DNA from: Planctomycetota bacterium | GTDB lineage: Bacteria; Planctomycetota; UBA1135; UBA2386 | Reading direction: 5' to 3' | NCBI GenBank assembly: GCA_020638655.1 | Contig: JACKIC010000001.1 | Span: forward strand, 124,001-188,000 | Length of the DNA: 64,000 nucleotides | In this document: in pieces, positions 51,436 to 59,497 of the stretch | How the letters are laid out: each line of letters begins with the position of its first letter | Numbering within the stretch: position 1 is the first letter of the stretch | The notes under the pieces: model-generated | The model's input: only the letters and a program-made list of their open reading frames with translations | The model's database searches: none | What the model was told of the DNA's origin: nothing | Position numbers and translations under genes: made by a program

Positions 51436-53841
51436 ATGTCCAAAGCCTCAGCCGAGCGCAGCTCGCATCGTTGGTCCTTCTACCGCGCCGGCGGCGTCGA
51501 TCAGGTCAGCCTCGACGACGGCGCCGACATCCTGCACCTCGACCAGCTCGACCAGAAGCTCTGGGTCGCGCTGAGCTGCCCGGTCAAGGGCCTGGAGATC
51601 GACGAGCGCACGCTCGCGCTGCTCGACGAGGACGGCGACGGCTACGTGCGTCCCCCCGAGATCATCGCGACGGTCAAGTGGCTTCGCGACGTGCTCAAGA
51701 ACGGCGACAGCCTCGCCAACGGTGACGACGGCGTGACCCTCGCCAACCTGCGCACCGACACCGCCGAGGGCAAGGCGCTGCTCGCGTCGTGCAAGCACGT
51801 GCTCGGCAGCATCGGCCAGGAAGGCGCCGGCAAGCTCACCGTCGCCGACGCGATGCGCATCGCCGACGTGATGAAGCAGGCCAAGCACAACGGCGACGGC
51901 GTCGTGGTCGCCGCGGCGATCGCCGACGAGGCCGCCCGCAAGGTGGCCGAGGACGTGATCGCCTGCACCGGCGGCGCCGCCGACCGGTCCGGCGCGACGG
52001 GCTTCGACCAGGCCAACCTCGACGCGTTCTTCGCTGCCTGCGCCGACTTCGTCGCGTGGCAGGCGGCGGGCGCTGCGGACAAGAAGAGCGTCTTCCCGTT
52101 CGGCGACGACACCGCCGCGGCGCACGCCGCGCTCACCGCCGTGCGCGCCAAGGTCGACGACTACTTCGCGCGCTGCCGCATCGCCGCGTTCGACACGCGC
52201 ATCACCGCGGCGCTCAACCGCGAAGAGGCCGCCTACGTGACCGCGGCGGCCAAAGACCTCAAGATCACGGCCGACGAGCTGATGGACTTCCCGCTCGCGC
52301 TCGTCGAGGCCGACAAGCCGCTGCCGCTGACCAAGGGGCTCAACCCGGCCTGGACGGCCGCGATGGGCGCGTTCCGCGGCACCTGCTGCGCCGGCAAGGA
52401 GACGCTGACCGAGAGCGACTGGACAGCGCTGCTGGCGAAGTTCACCGCCTACGAGGCGTGGCTCGGCAAGAAGGCCGGCGCCGCGGTCGAGGGCCTCGGC
52501 GGCGCGCGCGCGCAGGAGATCCTGGCCGGCGCGCACAAGGCGACGCTCGAGCAGGCGATCGCCGACGACCTCGCGGTCGCCGGTGAGGTCGAAGCGATGA
52601 CGCGCGTCGAGAAGCTCGCGCGGCTGCACCGCGACTTCGCGCAACTGCTGCGCAACTACGTCAACTTCACGGACTTCTACGCCCGCGAAGGCGCCATCTT
52701 CCAGGCCGGCACGCTCTACCTCGACGGCCGCGCGCTCGAGCTGTGCTTCCACGTGCAGAACGCGGCCAAGCACGCGACCCTGGCGCCGATGTCGAAGACC
52801 TACCTCGCCTACGTCGACTGCACGCGACCGGGCGGCGAGAAGATGCAGGTGGCGTGCGCGTTCACCGCGGGCGACTGCGACAACCTGTTCGTCGGCCGCA
52901 ACGGCATCTTCTACGACCGCAAGGGCCAGGACTGGAACGCGACGATCGCCAAGCTCGTCGACAACCCGATCAGCATCGGCCAGGCGTTCTGGTCGCCCTA
53001 CAAGAAGCTGCTGCGCTGGATCGAGGAGGCCGTCGCCAAGCGCGCCGCCGCGGCCGACGCCAACGCGACGAGCAAGCTGCAGGACTCGGCCGGCAAGGCC
53101 GGCACCGCCGCCGCGACCGGCGCGGCCGCCCCGGCCAAGAAGATGGACATCGGTGTGCTGGCCGCGATCAGCGTCGCGATCAGCGGCATCACCGCGATCA
53201 TCGGCACCGTGCTCGAGAGCTTCTTCGGCCTCGGCTACCTGATGCCGCTGGGCCTGCTGGGCCTCGTGCTGCTGATCTCCGGGCCGTCGATGGTGATCGC
53301 GTGGATGAAGCTGCGGCAACGCAACCTCGGCCCGATCCTCGACGCCAACGGCTGGGCCGTGAACGCGCTCACCAAGGTCAACCTGCCGCTCGGCCGCGCG
53401 CTGACCGAGCTGCCCAAGCTGCCCGCCGGCGCCGAACGCTCGCTCGTCGACCCCTACGCCGAGAAGCAGAGCATCTGGCCGCGGCTGCTGTTCGTGCTGC
53501 TGCTGCTCGCCGGCGTCACCTACGGGCTCTACCGCACCAACCTGCTGCACAAGTGGCTGCCCGACTACGTGCCACTGCACCACAGCGAGCTCGACCTCGG
53601 CGCCGACAAGCCCGCCGTCAAGCCAGGCGAGGTCGTCGAGTTGACCGTGCAGTCGTCCGCGACCGAGCTCGCGGTCGTCGACATCACCGACGGCAACGCG
53701 CCCAAGGCCCTCGAGAAGCTGCCCGTCAAGGACGGCAAGGCGACCTTCACGGCGCCCGCCGACGCCAAGCCCGACACGAAGTTCGTCGTGCGCGACGCCG
53801 TCAGCGGCACCGAGGTGACGATCACCGTGCTCGCGAAGTGA
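51436..53841 (+). CDS. Membrane protein with EF-hand loop (801 aa)
   Basis: A canonical EF-hand calcium loop DEDGDGYVRPPE lies at residues 64-75. The N-terminal about 560 residues are mostly helical and soluble. Three hydrophobic segments follow at about 573-597, 598-618 and 680-699 (WPRLLFVLLLLAGVTYGLY), and a beta-rich C-terminal domain of about 90 residues with ELTVQSSATELAVVDI ends the protein. The ATG at 51436 is preceded by a C-rich leader without clear ribosome site. I recognise no named family. The single EF-hand at the start suggests calcium-linked regulation; the rest is unassigned. It may follow the glycosyltransferase pair in one transcript (116-bp gap). Confidence 0.7.
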   Translation: MSKASAERSSHRWSFYRAGGVDQVSLDDGADILHLDQLDQKLWVALSCPVKGLEIDERTLALLDEDGDGYVRPPEIIATVKWLRDVLKNGDSLANGDDGVTLANLRTDTAEGKALLASCKHVLGSIGQEGAGKLTVADAMRIADVMKQAKHNGDGVVVAAAIADEAARKVAEDVIACTGGAADRSGATGFDQANLDAFFAACADFVAWQAAGAADKKSVFPFGDDTAAAHAALTAVRAKVDDYFARCRIAAFDTRITAALNREEAAYVTAAAKDLKITADELMDFPLALVEADKPLPLTKGLNPAWTAAMGAFRGTCCAGKETLTESDWTALLAKFTAYEAWLGKKAGAAVEGLGGARAQEILAGAHKATLEQAIADDLAVAGEVEAMTRVEKLARLHRDFAQLLRNYVNFTDFYAREGAIFQAGTLYLDGRALELCFHVQNAAKHATLAPMSKTYLAYVDCTRPGGEKMQVACAFTAGDCDNLFVGRNGIFYDRKGQDWNATIAKLVDNPISIGQAFWSPYKKLLRWIEEAVAKRAAAADANATSKLQDSAGKAGTAAATGAAAPAKKMDIGVLAAISVAISGITAIIGTVLESFFGLGYLMPLGLLGLVLLISGPSMVIAWMKLRQRNLGPILDANGWAVNALTKVNLPLGRALTELPKLPAGAERSLVDPYAEKQSIWPRLLFVLLLLAGVTYGLYRTNLLHKWLPDYVPLHHSELDLGADKPAVKPGEVVELTVQSSATELAVVDITDGNAPKALEKLPVKDGKATFTAPADAKPDTKFVVRDAVSGTEVTITVLAK

Positions 53842-53857
53842 CGCGGCGCGGCGGCGC

Positions 53858-54979
53858 TCAGCCGTTGGAGACGCGCGCCTCGGCGATCTCGCCGGCGACG
53901 GGCCGCATCTCCTGCGCGAGCGCCGTCGCCTGCTCGACCAGCTGCCCCTCGTCGCCCGCCGCCCACAACAAGTCGGCGAGGCGCTGGTGCAGCTCGGGCC
54001 GCGGGTCGCGCAAGAGGCGCTCGAGCAGCGGCAGGTCGGGCTCGTCGTCGGCCATGCGCGTCTGGATCAGCGGATGCGCGCGCGACGCCTCCTGCCAGCG
54101 CTCGATCGGCAAGGGCCGGTAGCGGCTGAAGAACTCGAGGTGCCAGGGCAGGAAGCGCATCGCGCGTTCGCGGCCCTTGTCGTCGTCGCGGAAGTGCTCC
54201 TTGAGTTTGCGCGCGAAGTCGAGGTAGAGCGCCAGCCGCTGTTCGGCGGTCGGCTCCCAGGCCTTCTTCTCGGCGATCTCGCGGAACAGCCACGGCTTGA
54301 TCAGCGCGCCGCGGCCGAGCATCACCGAGGCGACGCCGCTCTGCTGCCACTTCTCTTGCGTCTCGTACCACGTCAGCAGGTCGCCGTTGCCGATCACCGG
54401 GATCGTGCGCTCGGCGGCGATGCGCGCGATCGCGCCCCAGTCGGCGGCGCGCGAGTAACGCTGCTCGCGCGTGCGACCGTGCACACCGAGGGCCGCCGCG
54501 CCCGCCTCCTCGACCACGCGCGCGACCTCGCTGGCGTTCTCCTCGCCCTCGGCCCAGCCCAGGCGGATCTTGACCGTGACCGGCACCGCAATGCCCGCGA
54601 CCATCTCCTCGACGAGGCGGCCGAGCTTGTCGGGCTTCTGCAGCAGCGTCGCGCCCATGCGGCGCTTGACGATGTCGTGGATCGGGCAGCCGCAGTTGAG
54701 GTCGATCCAGCTCGCGCCGCGGTCGATCGCGGCCTTGGCCGCCTCGATCGCGTCGTCGGCGCGCGACGCCGCGAGCTGCACGCCGAAGCAGGTCTCTTCG
54801 GCGTGTTTACGCAGCAGCGCCAGCTCGCTCTTGCTGCGTTTCTTGACCTGATAGCCGTAGGCCATCTCCGACATCGTGACCTCGCAGCCATGGGCGAGGC
54901 ACAAGCGGCGGAACGGGAGGTTGCCGCCCTTCGTCAAGGGCGCCAGGAAGACACGACCGCGAAAGTCCATCGGCGGCAT
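53858..54979 (-). CDS. tRNA-dihydrouridine synthase, Dus3-like
   Basis: The flavoenzyme reduces uridine in tRNA. The sequence follows the eukaryotic-type Dus3 pattern throughout. Examples are LAPLTKGGNLPFRRLC, VTMSEMAYG, FGVQLAASRADDA, the catalytic-Cys loop IDLNCGCPIHDIVKRRMGA, VTVKIRLGW, VHGRTREQRYSRAADW, IPVIGNGD, VMLGRGALIKPWLFREI and the late DDDKGRERAMRFLPWHLEFF. Bacterial DusA/B/C normally have LAPMAGVTD at the start. A helical C-terminal extension of about 60 residues follows. Dus3-like enzymes lacking the zinc-finger are known in few bacteria to my knowledge. Confidence 0.88.
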   Translation of the reverse strand: MPPMDFRGRVFLAPLTKGGNLPFRRLCLAHGCEVTMSEMAYGYQVKKRSKSELALLRKHAEETCFGVQLAASRADDAIEAAKAAIDRGASWIDLNCGCPIHDIVKRRMGATLLQKPDKLGRLVEEMVAGIAVPVTVKIRLGWAEGEENASEVARVVEEAGAAALGVHGRTREQRYSRAADWGAIARIAAERTIPVIGNGDLLTWYETQEKWQQSGVASVMLGRGALIKPWLFREIAEKKAWEPTAEQRLALYLDFARKLKEHFRDDDKGRERAMRFLPWHLEFFSRYRPLPIERWQEASRAHPLIQTRMADDEPDLPLLERLLRDPRPELHQRLADLLWAAGDEGQLVEQATALAQEMRPVAGEIAEARVSNG

Positions 54980-55048
54980 CCTGGCGGACGTGCCGATCCC
55001 TTTCCACCGCGGCTATAGTTCCGCGCGCCGCCCTCTCCCCACAGCTTC

Positions 55049-55540
55049 ATGCAAGTCCTCCCAGCCCTCGGCGCCGGTCTGTGCGCCGTCGCCCTCTCGT
55101 TGGCGCTCCTCTCCCCGTCGCCCGCTCCCGCGGCGAACCTCGCCGTGCCCGCCGCCCCGCCGCGCGCCGACGGCCACGACGTGCTCGTCGTCGACGGCGA
55201 CCGCAACGGCCTCGCGATCACGTTCGCGTCGCACAAGGTCGACCCCTGGGGCGGCGTGGCCAAGGGCCTGAAGAGCGACTGGCGTCTGGTGATCCGCGAC
55301 GCGCGCGGTGAACTCCTCGCCGAGGTGCCGCTCGACGTGAGCCAGTTCGCGACCAACGCCGCCGACGTCGGCCGCGCGCGCCGCGTCGAGGGCTGCATCG
55401 TGATCGACTCGCACATCGCCATGCTCGTCAACGCGCCGACCTTCGCGGCCGCGGCCAGCTACGAGTTCTACCGCGGGGACGTGCGCATCGGCCGCACCAG
55501 CGGCGACGACGTGCGCCGCCTCGCGGGAGGTGGCCGATGA
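55049..55540 (+). CDS. Exported hypothetical protein preceding the M64 peptidase (163 aa)
   Basis: A signal peptide (residues 1-28, ending APAA) and a Pro/Ala-rich start lead to a small beta-rich domain (DVLVVDGDRNGLAITFASHK, DWRLVIRDARGELLAEVPLD, VEGCIVIDSHIAMLVNAPTF). The end, EFYRGDVRIGRTSGDD, looks like a strand pair. The stop overlaps the peptidase ATG by ATGA, so it is translated with it and may be a binding partner, inhibitor or chaperone for the peptidase. Family not recognised. Confidence 0.65.
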   Translation: MQVLPALGAGLCAVALSLALLSPSPAPAANLAVPAAPPRADGHDVLVVDGDRNGLAITFASHKVDPWGGVAKGLKSDWRLVIRDARGELLAEVPLDVSQFATNAADVGRARRVEGCIVIDSHIAMLVNAPTFAAAASYEFYRGDVRIGRTSGDDVRRLAGGGR

Positions 55541-57405
55541 GCCGCCTCTTCTCCCTCGCGCTGCTCGCGAGCAGCGTCGTCGCCCAGGCCCCGACCGTGA
55601 CGACCGTCTACTCGAGCGGCTCGACGCAGAGCCGCTACGACATCGTCATCCTCGGCGACGGCTACCAGATCCAGGAGCAGCCGCGCTTCAACCAGGACGT
55701 GCAGACGCTGCTGACGTCGCTGTTCCAGAAGCAGCCGTACGCGACCTTCGCGAACTACTACAACGTGCACACGGTGTTCCGCGCCAGCGTCGACAGCGGC
55801 GCCGACCAGCCCGACGTCACGCCGCCGATCTACAAGAACACCGTCTACGACGCGACCTACAACACCGGCGGCACGGCGCGCTGTCTCTACATCCAGAACA
55901 CCGCGCAGGCGCTCGCCGACGCCGCGCTCGCGCCGGCCAACGAAGGCCGCGTGCTGGTGATGGTCAACGACAGCCGCTACGGCGGCTGCGCGAGCACGTT
56001 CGCGGTCAGCTACAACGGCTCGTCGATGGCCGAGGTGCAGATCCACGAGATGGGTCACAGCCTGGGCGGCCTGGCCGACGAGTACGACTACCCCAACCAG
56101 ACCTACTCCGGCGGCGAGCCGAGTTCGCCGAACATCACCACCTCGCCGACCGGCCAGAAGTGGGCGCATTGGCACGGCACCGAGGGCGTCAGCGCCTTCC
56201 AGGGCGCGGGCTACTACCTCTACGGGCTGTATCGCCCGAAGAACAACTGCCTGATGCGCACGCTGGGCGTGATCCTGTGCCCGGTCTGCCGCGAGCAGAT
56301 CTCGATCCGGACCAACGCCGTCGTCAACACCATCGCGACCTTCTCGCCGAACACGACCAACGTCTCGGTGTCGACGCCCAACCAGCAGATCTTCTCGATC
56401 ACCCACTTCGTGCCGGCGACCAACAACCCGGTGATCTCGTGGGAGGTCGACGGCGTGCCCGTCACGGGCGCCAACGGCCCCGCGTTCCTGCTCGACTCGT
56501 CGACCATGAGCCTGGGCCCGCACACCGTCGCCGTGAACGTGCAGGACCAGACCACCCAGGTGCGCAACGACCCGGCGCACGCGATGCGTGAGACGCAGAC
56601 CTGGCAGGTGTCGATCAACGACCCGACCGCGGCGCAGCTGCGCATCCCCTCGTTCAGCATGAGCCAGGTCTGGGCGCAGCCCGGCCAGTCGATCACGCTG
56701 AACGCGCAGATCGTCAACGACGGCCCGGCCGCGGCCGGCCCGTTCGCGGTCGAGTACTTCGCCACCACCAACCAGAACTGGACGCCGCAGTCGCTCTACC
56801 TGGGCGCGGACCAGATCAACGGGCTCGCCGCCACGCAGCAGCTCAACCTGCAGCGCACGGTGCAGCTGCCGTGGTCGCTCGAGCCGCGCGTCTACTACGT
56901 CTACGCCGTCGTCGACCGCGCCGATGCCGTCTACGAGACCAACGAGAACGACAACCAGCGGCTGTCGGCGTTCGTCGGCCAGACCGGCCCGTGCGGCACC
57001 CACCTCGAGTTCGTCGACCCGCTGACGTGCCCGTACGACGCGAACAGTGTCCCGGTCGCGACCGGCGGCGTCGTGCACCCGACCGTGGTCGCGCCGTGCG
57101 CCGTCGGTTCGTACTACCTCGTCGTCTGGGGCTGCTCGGGCACGACCCCCGGCACGCCGATCGCGCCGGGCCTGACGGTGCCGCTCAACCGCGACTTCTG
57201 CACCGACCTGGGCCTGATCGGCCTCAACGGCACGTGGTTCGCCAACTTCTTCGGGGTGATCGACGCGCAGGGCCTCGGCCGCGCGACGTTCTCGCTGCCG
57301 GCGAACACCGGGCTGCAGGCCACGCCGGGCCACTTCGCCGCGATGCTGATGGACGCGGGCGGTTTCTCGGCGGTGACCAACCCGGTCGCGATCACGCTGC
57401 AGTAG
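55537..57405 (+). CDS. Secreted M64 (IgA peptidase-like) metallopeptidase with CARDB domain (622 aa)
   Basis: A signal peptide (residues 1-17) precedes the M64 catalytic domain (about 20-270), with RYDIVILGDGYQ at the start and the zinc-binding site HEMGHSLGGLADEY at residues 170-183 (HExxH with the third ligand downstream). A CARDB-like adhesion domain lies at about 378-475 (AQPGQSITLNAQIVNDGP). A third domain at about 480-622 resembles a C-terminal module common in large secreted planctomycete proteins (GTWFANFFGVIDAQGLGR). It should degrade extracellular protein. Its start overlaps the preceding small exported protein's stop. Confidence 0.88.
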   Translation: MSRLFSLALLASSVVAQAPTVTTVYSSGSTQSRYDIVILGDGYQIQEQPRFNQDVQTLLTSLFQKQPYATFANYYNVHTVFRASVDSGADQPDVTPPIYKNTVYDATYNTGGTARCLYIQNTAQALADAALAPANEGRVLVMVNDSRYGGCASTFAVSYNGSSMAEVQIHEMGHSLGGLADEYDYPNQTYSGGEPSSPNITTSPTGQKWAHWHGTEGVSAFQGAGYYLYGLYRPKNNCLMRTLGVILCPVCREQISIRTNAVVNTIATFSPNTTNVSVSTPNQQIFSITHFVPATNNPVISWEVDGVPVTGANGPAFLLDSSTMSLGPHTVAVNVQDQTTQVRNDPAHAMRETQTWQVSINDPTAAQLRIPSFSMSQVWAQPGQSITLNAQIVNDGPAAAGPFAVEYFATTNQNWTPQSLYLGADQINGLAATQQLNLQRTVQLPWSLEPRVYYVYAVVDRADAVYETNENDNQRLSAFVGQTGPCGTHLEFVDPLTCPYDANSVPVATGGVVHPTVVAPCAVGSYYLVVWGCSGTTPGTPIAPGLTVPLNRDFCTDLGLIGLNGTWFANFFGVIDAQGLGRATFSLPANTGLQATPGHFAAMLMDAGGFSAVTNPVAITLQ

Positions 57406-57429
57406 CGCGCCGCTCGAGGTCGTCCAGGT

Positions 57430-58776
57430 TCAGTCGCGCGCCGGCACGATGCCCTGCCGTTCGAGCAGGGCGCGACCGGCGTCGCGCGACAGCCAGCGCA
57501 CGAACTCCTTGATCCGCCCGGTCGGCTCGTCGCGGTAGTAGACGTAGAGCGGCACGGCGAGCGGGTAGCTGCCGTCCTTGCAGGTCTGCGCGGTCGGCAG
57601 CACGGCGGCGCCGCCGGCCTTGGCCGCGATCGGCACCACCTTGACGCCCTCGGCGCCGTGACTCGACGCCACGACGAGGGCGTCCGGCTGGCTCCTCACG
57701 AAGTCCAACAACGCCTCCGCGCGCAAGCCACCCGATCGTTGCGGCGCACCGCCGCTGAACACCGCCCGCTGGAACGCGAACGACCACAGCGCGCCGGGCG
57801 CCGACATCCGCAGAGCGATCTCGTGTTGCCCGCCGCCTGCGATCTCCACACCGAGCTGCGACCACCGCGCCGCGCCCGGGTCTGCCGACGCGATCGCGCG
57901 CAGCCGGTCGAGGTCCAGCGATTCGAGCGGGTTGTCACGGTGCACACACACCGCCGCGGCGACGTAGCCGATGCAGACCTCGAGCGGCTCCGCCCCCGAC
58001 TCCCGCGCCTTCTTCAGCTCCTCGTCGGCGATGCGGCGCGAGGCCATCGTCACCTCCGCCTTGCGCGTCGCGAACGCGTGGAAGCCGGTACCCGTGCCGC
58101 CGCCGGCCACCTCGACGCGCACGCCCGTCTCCGGCGGACAGTCCTTGCCCCACTGCTGCATCAGGTCGAGCAACAGATCGGAGCCGACCAGACGCACCGT
58201 CAGTGGCGAAACCGGCGCAGCTGCGTCGTTCGCTTCGGTCGCGGCGACCAGGTACTGGGGCGGGATCGGCCCCGCATCGGCCTCCTGTTCCCAGAGGATC
58301 TGCAGGATCGACCAGCGCCCGCCCTGCTTCACGAGCTGCACCGAGTTGATGCCGCGCAAGAACGGCGCCGCGTCGTCGCGCGCGTGTTTGCACTCGTAGC
58401 TCGAGAACACGTGGGCCATGTCGCCGAACCGCTGCGTCTGGCGGCCGATCTCGAGCTCGAAGAAGCCGTCGCGCTCGAGCGCGCCCCCGGCGCGCTGCAC
58501 GTAGTCGTCGACCTTCAGCACGACCGGGCGCATGCCGCCGGCGCGGTCCTTGACCATCGCCACCATGCGCCCCTCCGGCGCGAACAACGACCGCAGGCGC
58601 TGCCAGTCGCGCTTCTCGCCCATCGGGCCGGAGATCGTCGCGTAGAGCGCGTCGAGCACCGCTCCGGGCGATGCCGTGTCGGCGGCGCGCGGCGCCGGGT
58701 GCGGCGGGTTCTCGGGCTCGGTTCGCTGCGGTACGGCAGCGAGCACCGCGATCAGGCACGACATCGTCAGGGCCAT
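57430..58776 (-). CDS. NTF2/SnoaL-like domain fused to a PstS-type substrate-binding domain (448 aa)
   Basis: An N-terminal hydrophobic segment (SCLIAVLAAVP) suggests export. Residues about 37-175 follow the nuclear transport factor 2/SnoaL fold (AVLDALYATISGPMGEKRDWQRLRSLFA, FSSYECKHARDD, GINSVQLVKQGGRWSILQIL). Residues about 190-445 are a PstS/PBP-like phosphate-binding-type domain (LTVRLVGSDLLLDLMQQWGK, AGGGTGTGFHAFATRKAEVTMASRR, the late SYPLAVPLYVYYRDEPTG). PstS proteins normally lack the first domain. The start ATG at 58776 is followed by the signal. No ABC transporter genes are beside it, so it may be a sensor or stand-alone binding protein. Confidence 0.75.
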   Translation of the reverse strand: MALTMSCLIAVLAAVPQRTEPENPPHPAPRAADTASPGAVLDALYATISGPMGEKRDWQRLRSLFAPEGRMVAMVKDRAGGMRPVVLKVDDYVQRAGGALERDGFFELEIGRQTQRFGDMAHVFSSYECKHARDDAAPFLRGINSVQLVKQGGRWSILQILWEQEADAGPIPPQYLVAATEANDAAAPVSPLTVRLVGSDLLLDLMQQWGKDCPPETGVRVEVAGGGTGTGFHAFATRKAEVTMASRRIADEELKKARESGAEPLEVCIGYVAAAVCVHRDNPLESLDLDRLRAIASADPGAARWSQLGVEIAGGGQHEIALRMSAPGALWSFAFQRAVFSGGAPQRSGGLRAEALLDFVRSQPDALVVASSHGAEGVKVVPIAAKAGGAAVLPTAQTCKDGSYPLAVPLYVYYRDEPTGRIKEFVRWLSRDAGRALLERQGIVPARD

Positions 58777-58850
58777 GGACAGTCCTCGGCTGGGGGAACG
58801 ACGCGCGGGCCGGCAATGTCCGTCCCCCGTCGGCCGCGCAGCCTACCCGT

Positions 58851-59423
58851 TCAGAGGTTCGATCGCCGATCGACTTCGAGGACGCAGCCATCCACCACGA
58901 TGAACCTGACGACCGTCAGCGGGGCGCCTGCGGCGTTCTTCTCCGAGGACTCGTATTCCCACAGCAGGCTGCCGTTGGCGGCGTGGATCCTCGTCGGCGG
59001 ACCGAACCGCCGCGCCAGATCCGCCGGCCCGACGAGCGCGAGGGCTCGTTCGTTGCGCGCGTCGGCGCGATCGCCCCAACGCACCGCGAACCGCTCGAGC
59101 GCCATCCAATCGACCGGGTCCTGCGCACGCGCCTCCAGCTCGCGCTCCTGCACGGGAGCCATGGCCGATGCCGAAAGTGCCTGCTCTGCCGAGGACTGCA
59201 CGGGCCTGCGGTCGGACGACGAGGCGGACACGATCGCCTCCAGGGCGCGAACGCGTTCGCGCAGGCCCGCCAGTTCGGAGATCGCCGCGGCCACGCTGGC
59301 CGACTCCTCCCGCCCCACCTTCGTGGGCTCGGTCGGCGGCTTGGGATCGCCCGGAACCGAGAGCCAACCCAACCAGCAGAACGTGACGCACTGCGCCGCG
59401 ACAAAGCCTGCGACCATCCTCAT
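58851..59423 (-). CDS. Hypothetical anchored coiled-coil protein (190 aa)
   Basis: I choose the ATG at 59423 because a hydrophobic segment (MVAGFVAAQCVTFCWLGWL) follows at once; an ATG 78 bp upstream is possible but adds only a basic, low-complexity stretch. A short coiled-coil helix (AAISELAGLRERVRALEAIV) is followed by an Ala/Ser-rich linker and a small C-terminal domain (AARFGPPTRIHAANGSLLWEYES-like, VVRFIVVDGCVLEV). That last part resembles the 'gp-rIHaangsLLWeYe' pattern of small lipoproteins in the SmpA/OmlA style. Function unknown. Confidence 0.55.
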   Translation of the reverse strand: MRMVAGFVAAQCVTFCWLGWLSVPGDPKPPTEPTKVGREESASVAAAISELAGLRERVRALEAIVSASSSDRRPVQSSAEQALSASAMAPVQERELEARAQDPVDWMALERFAVRWGDRADARNERALALVGPADLARRFGPPTRIHAANGSLLWEYESSEKNAAGAPLTVVRFIVVDGCVLEVDRRSNL

Positions 59424-59497
59424 GGGGCCAAGATGCCCGGTACCGGGACTCGAGGAAAGCCTCACCCGACGTCGGCCGGTCGGCCGACGATCGGCGC

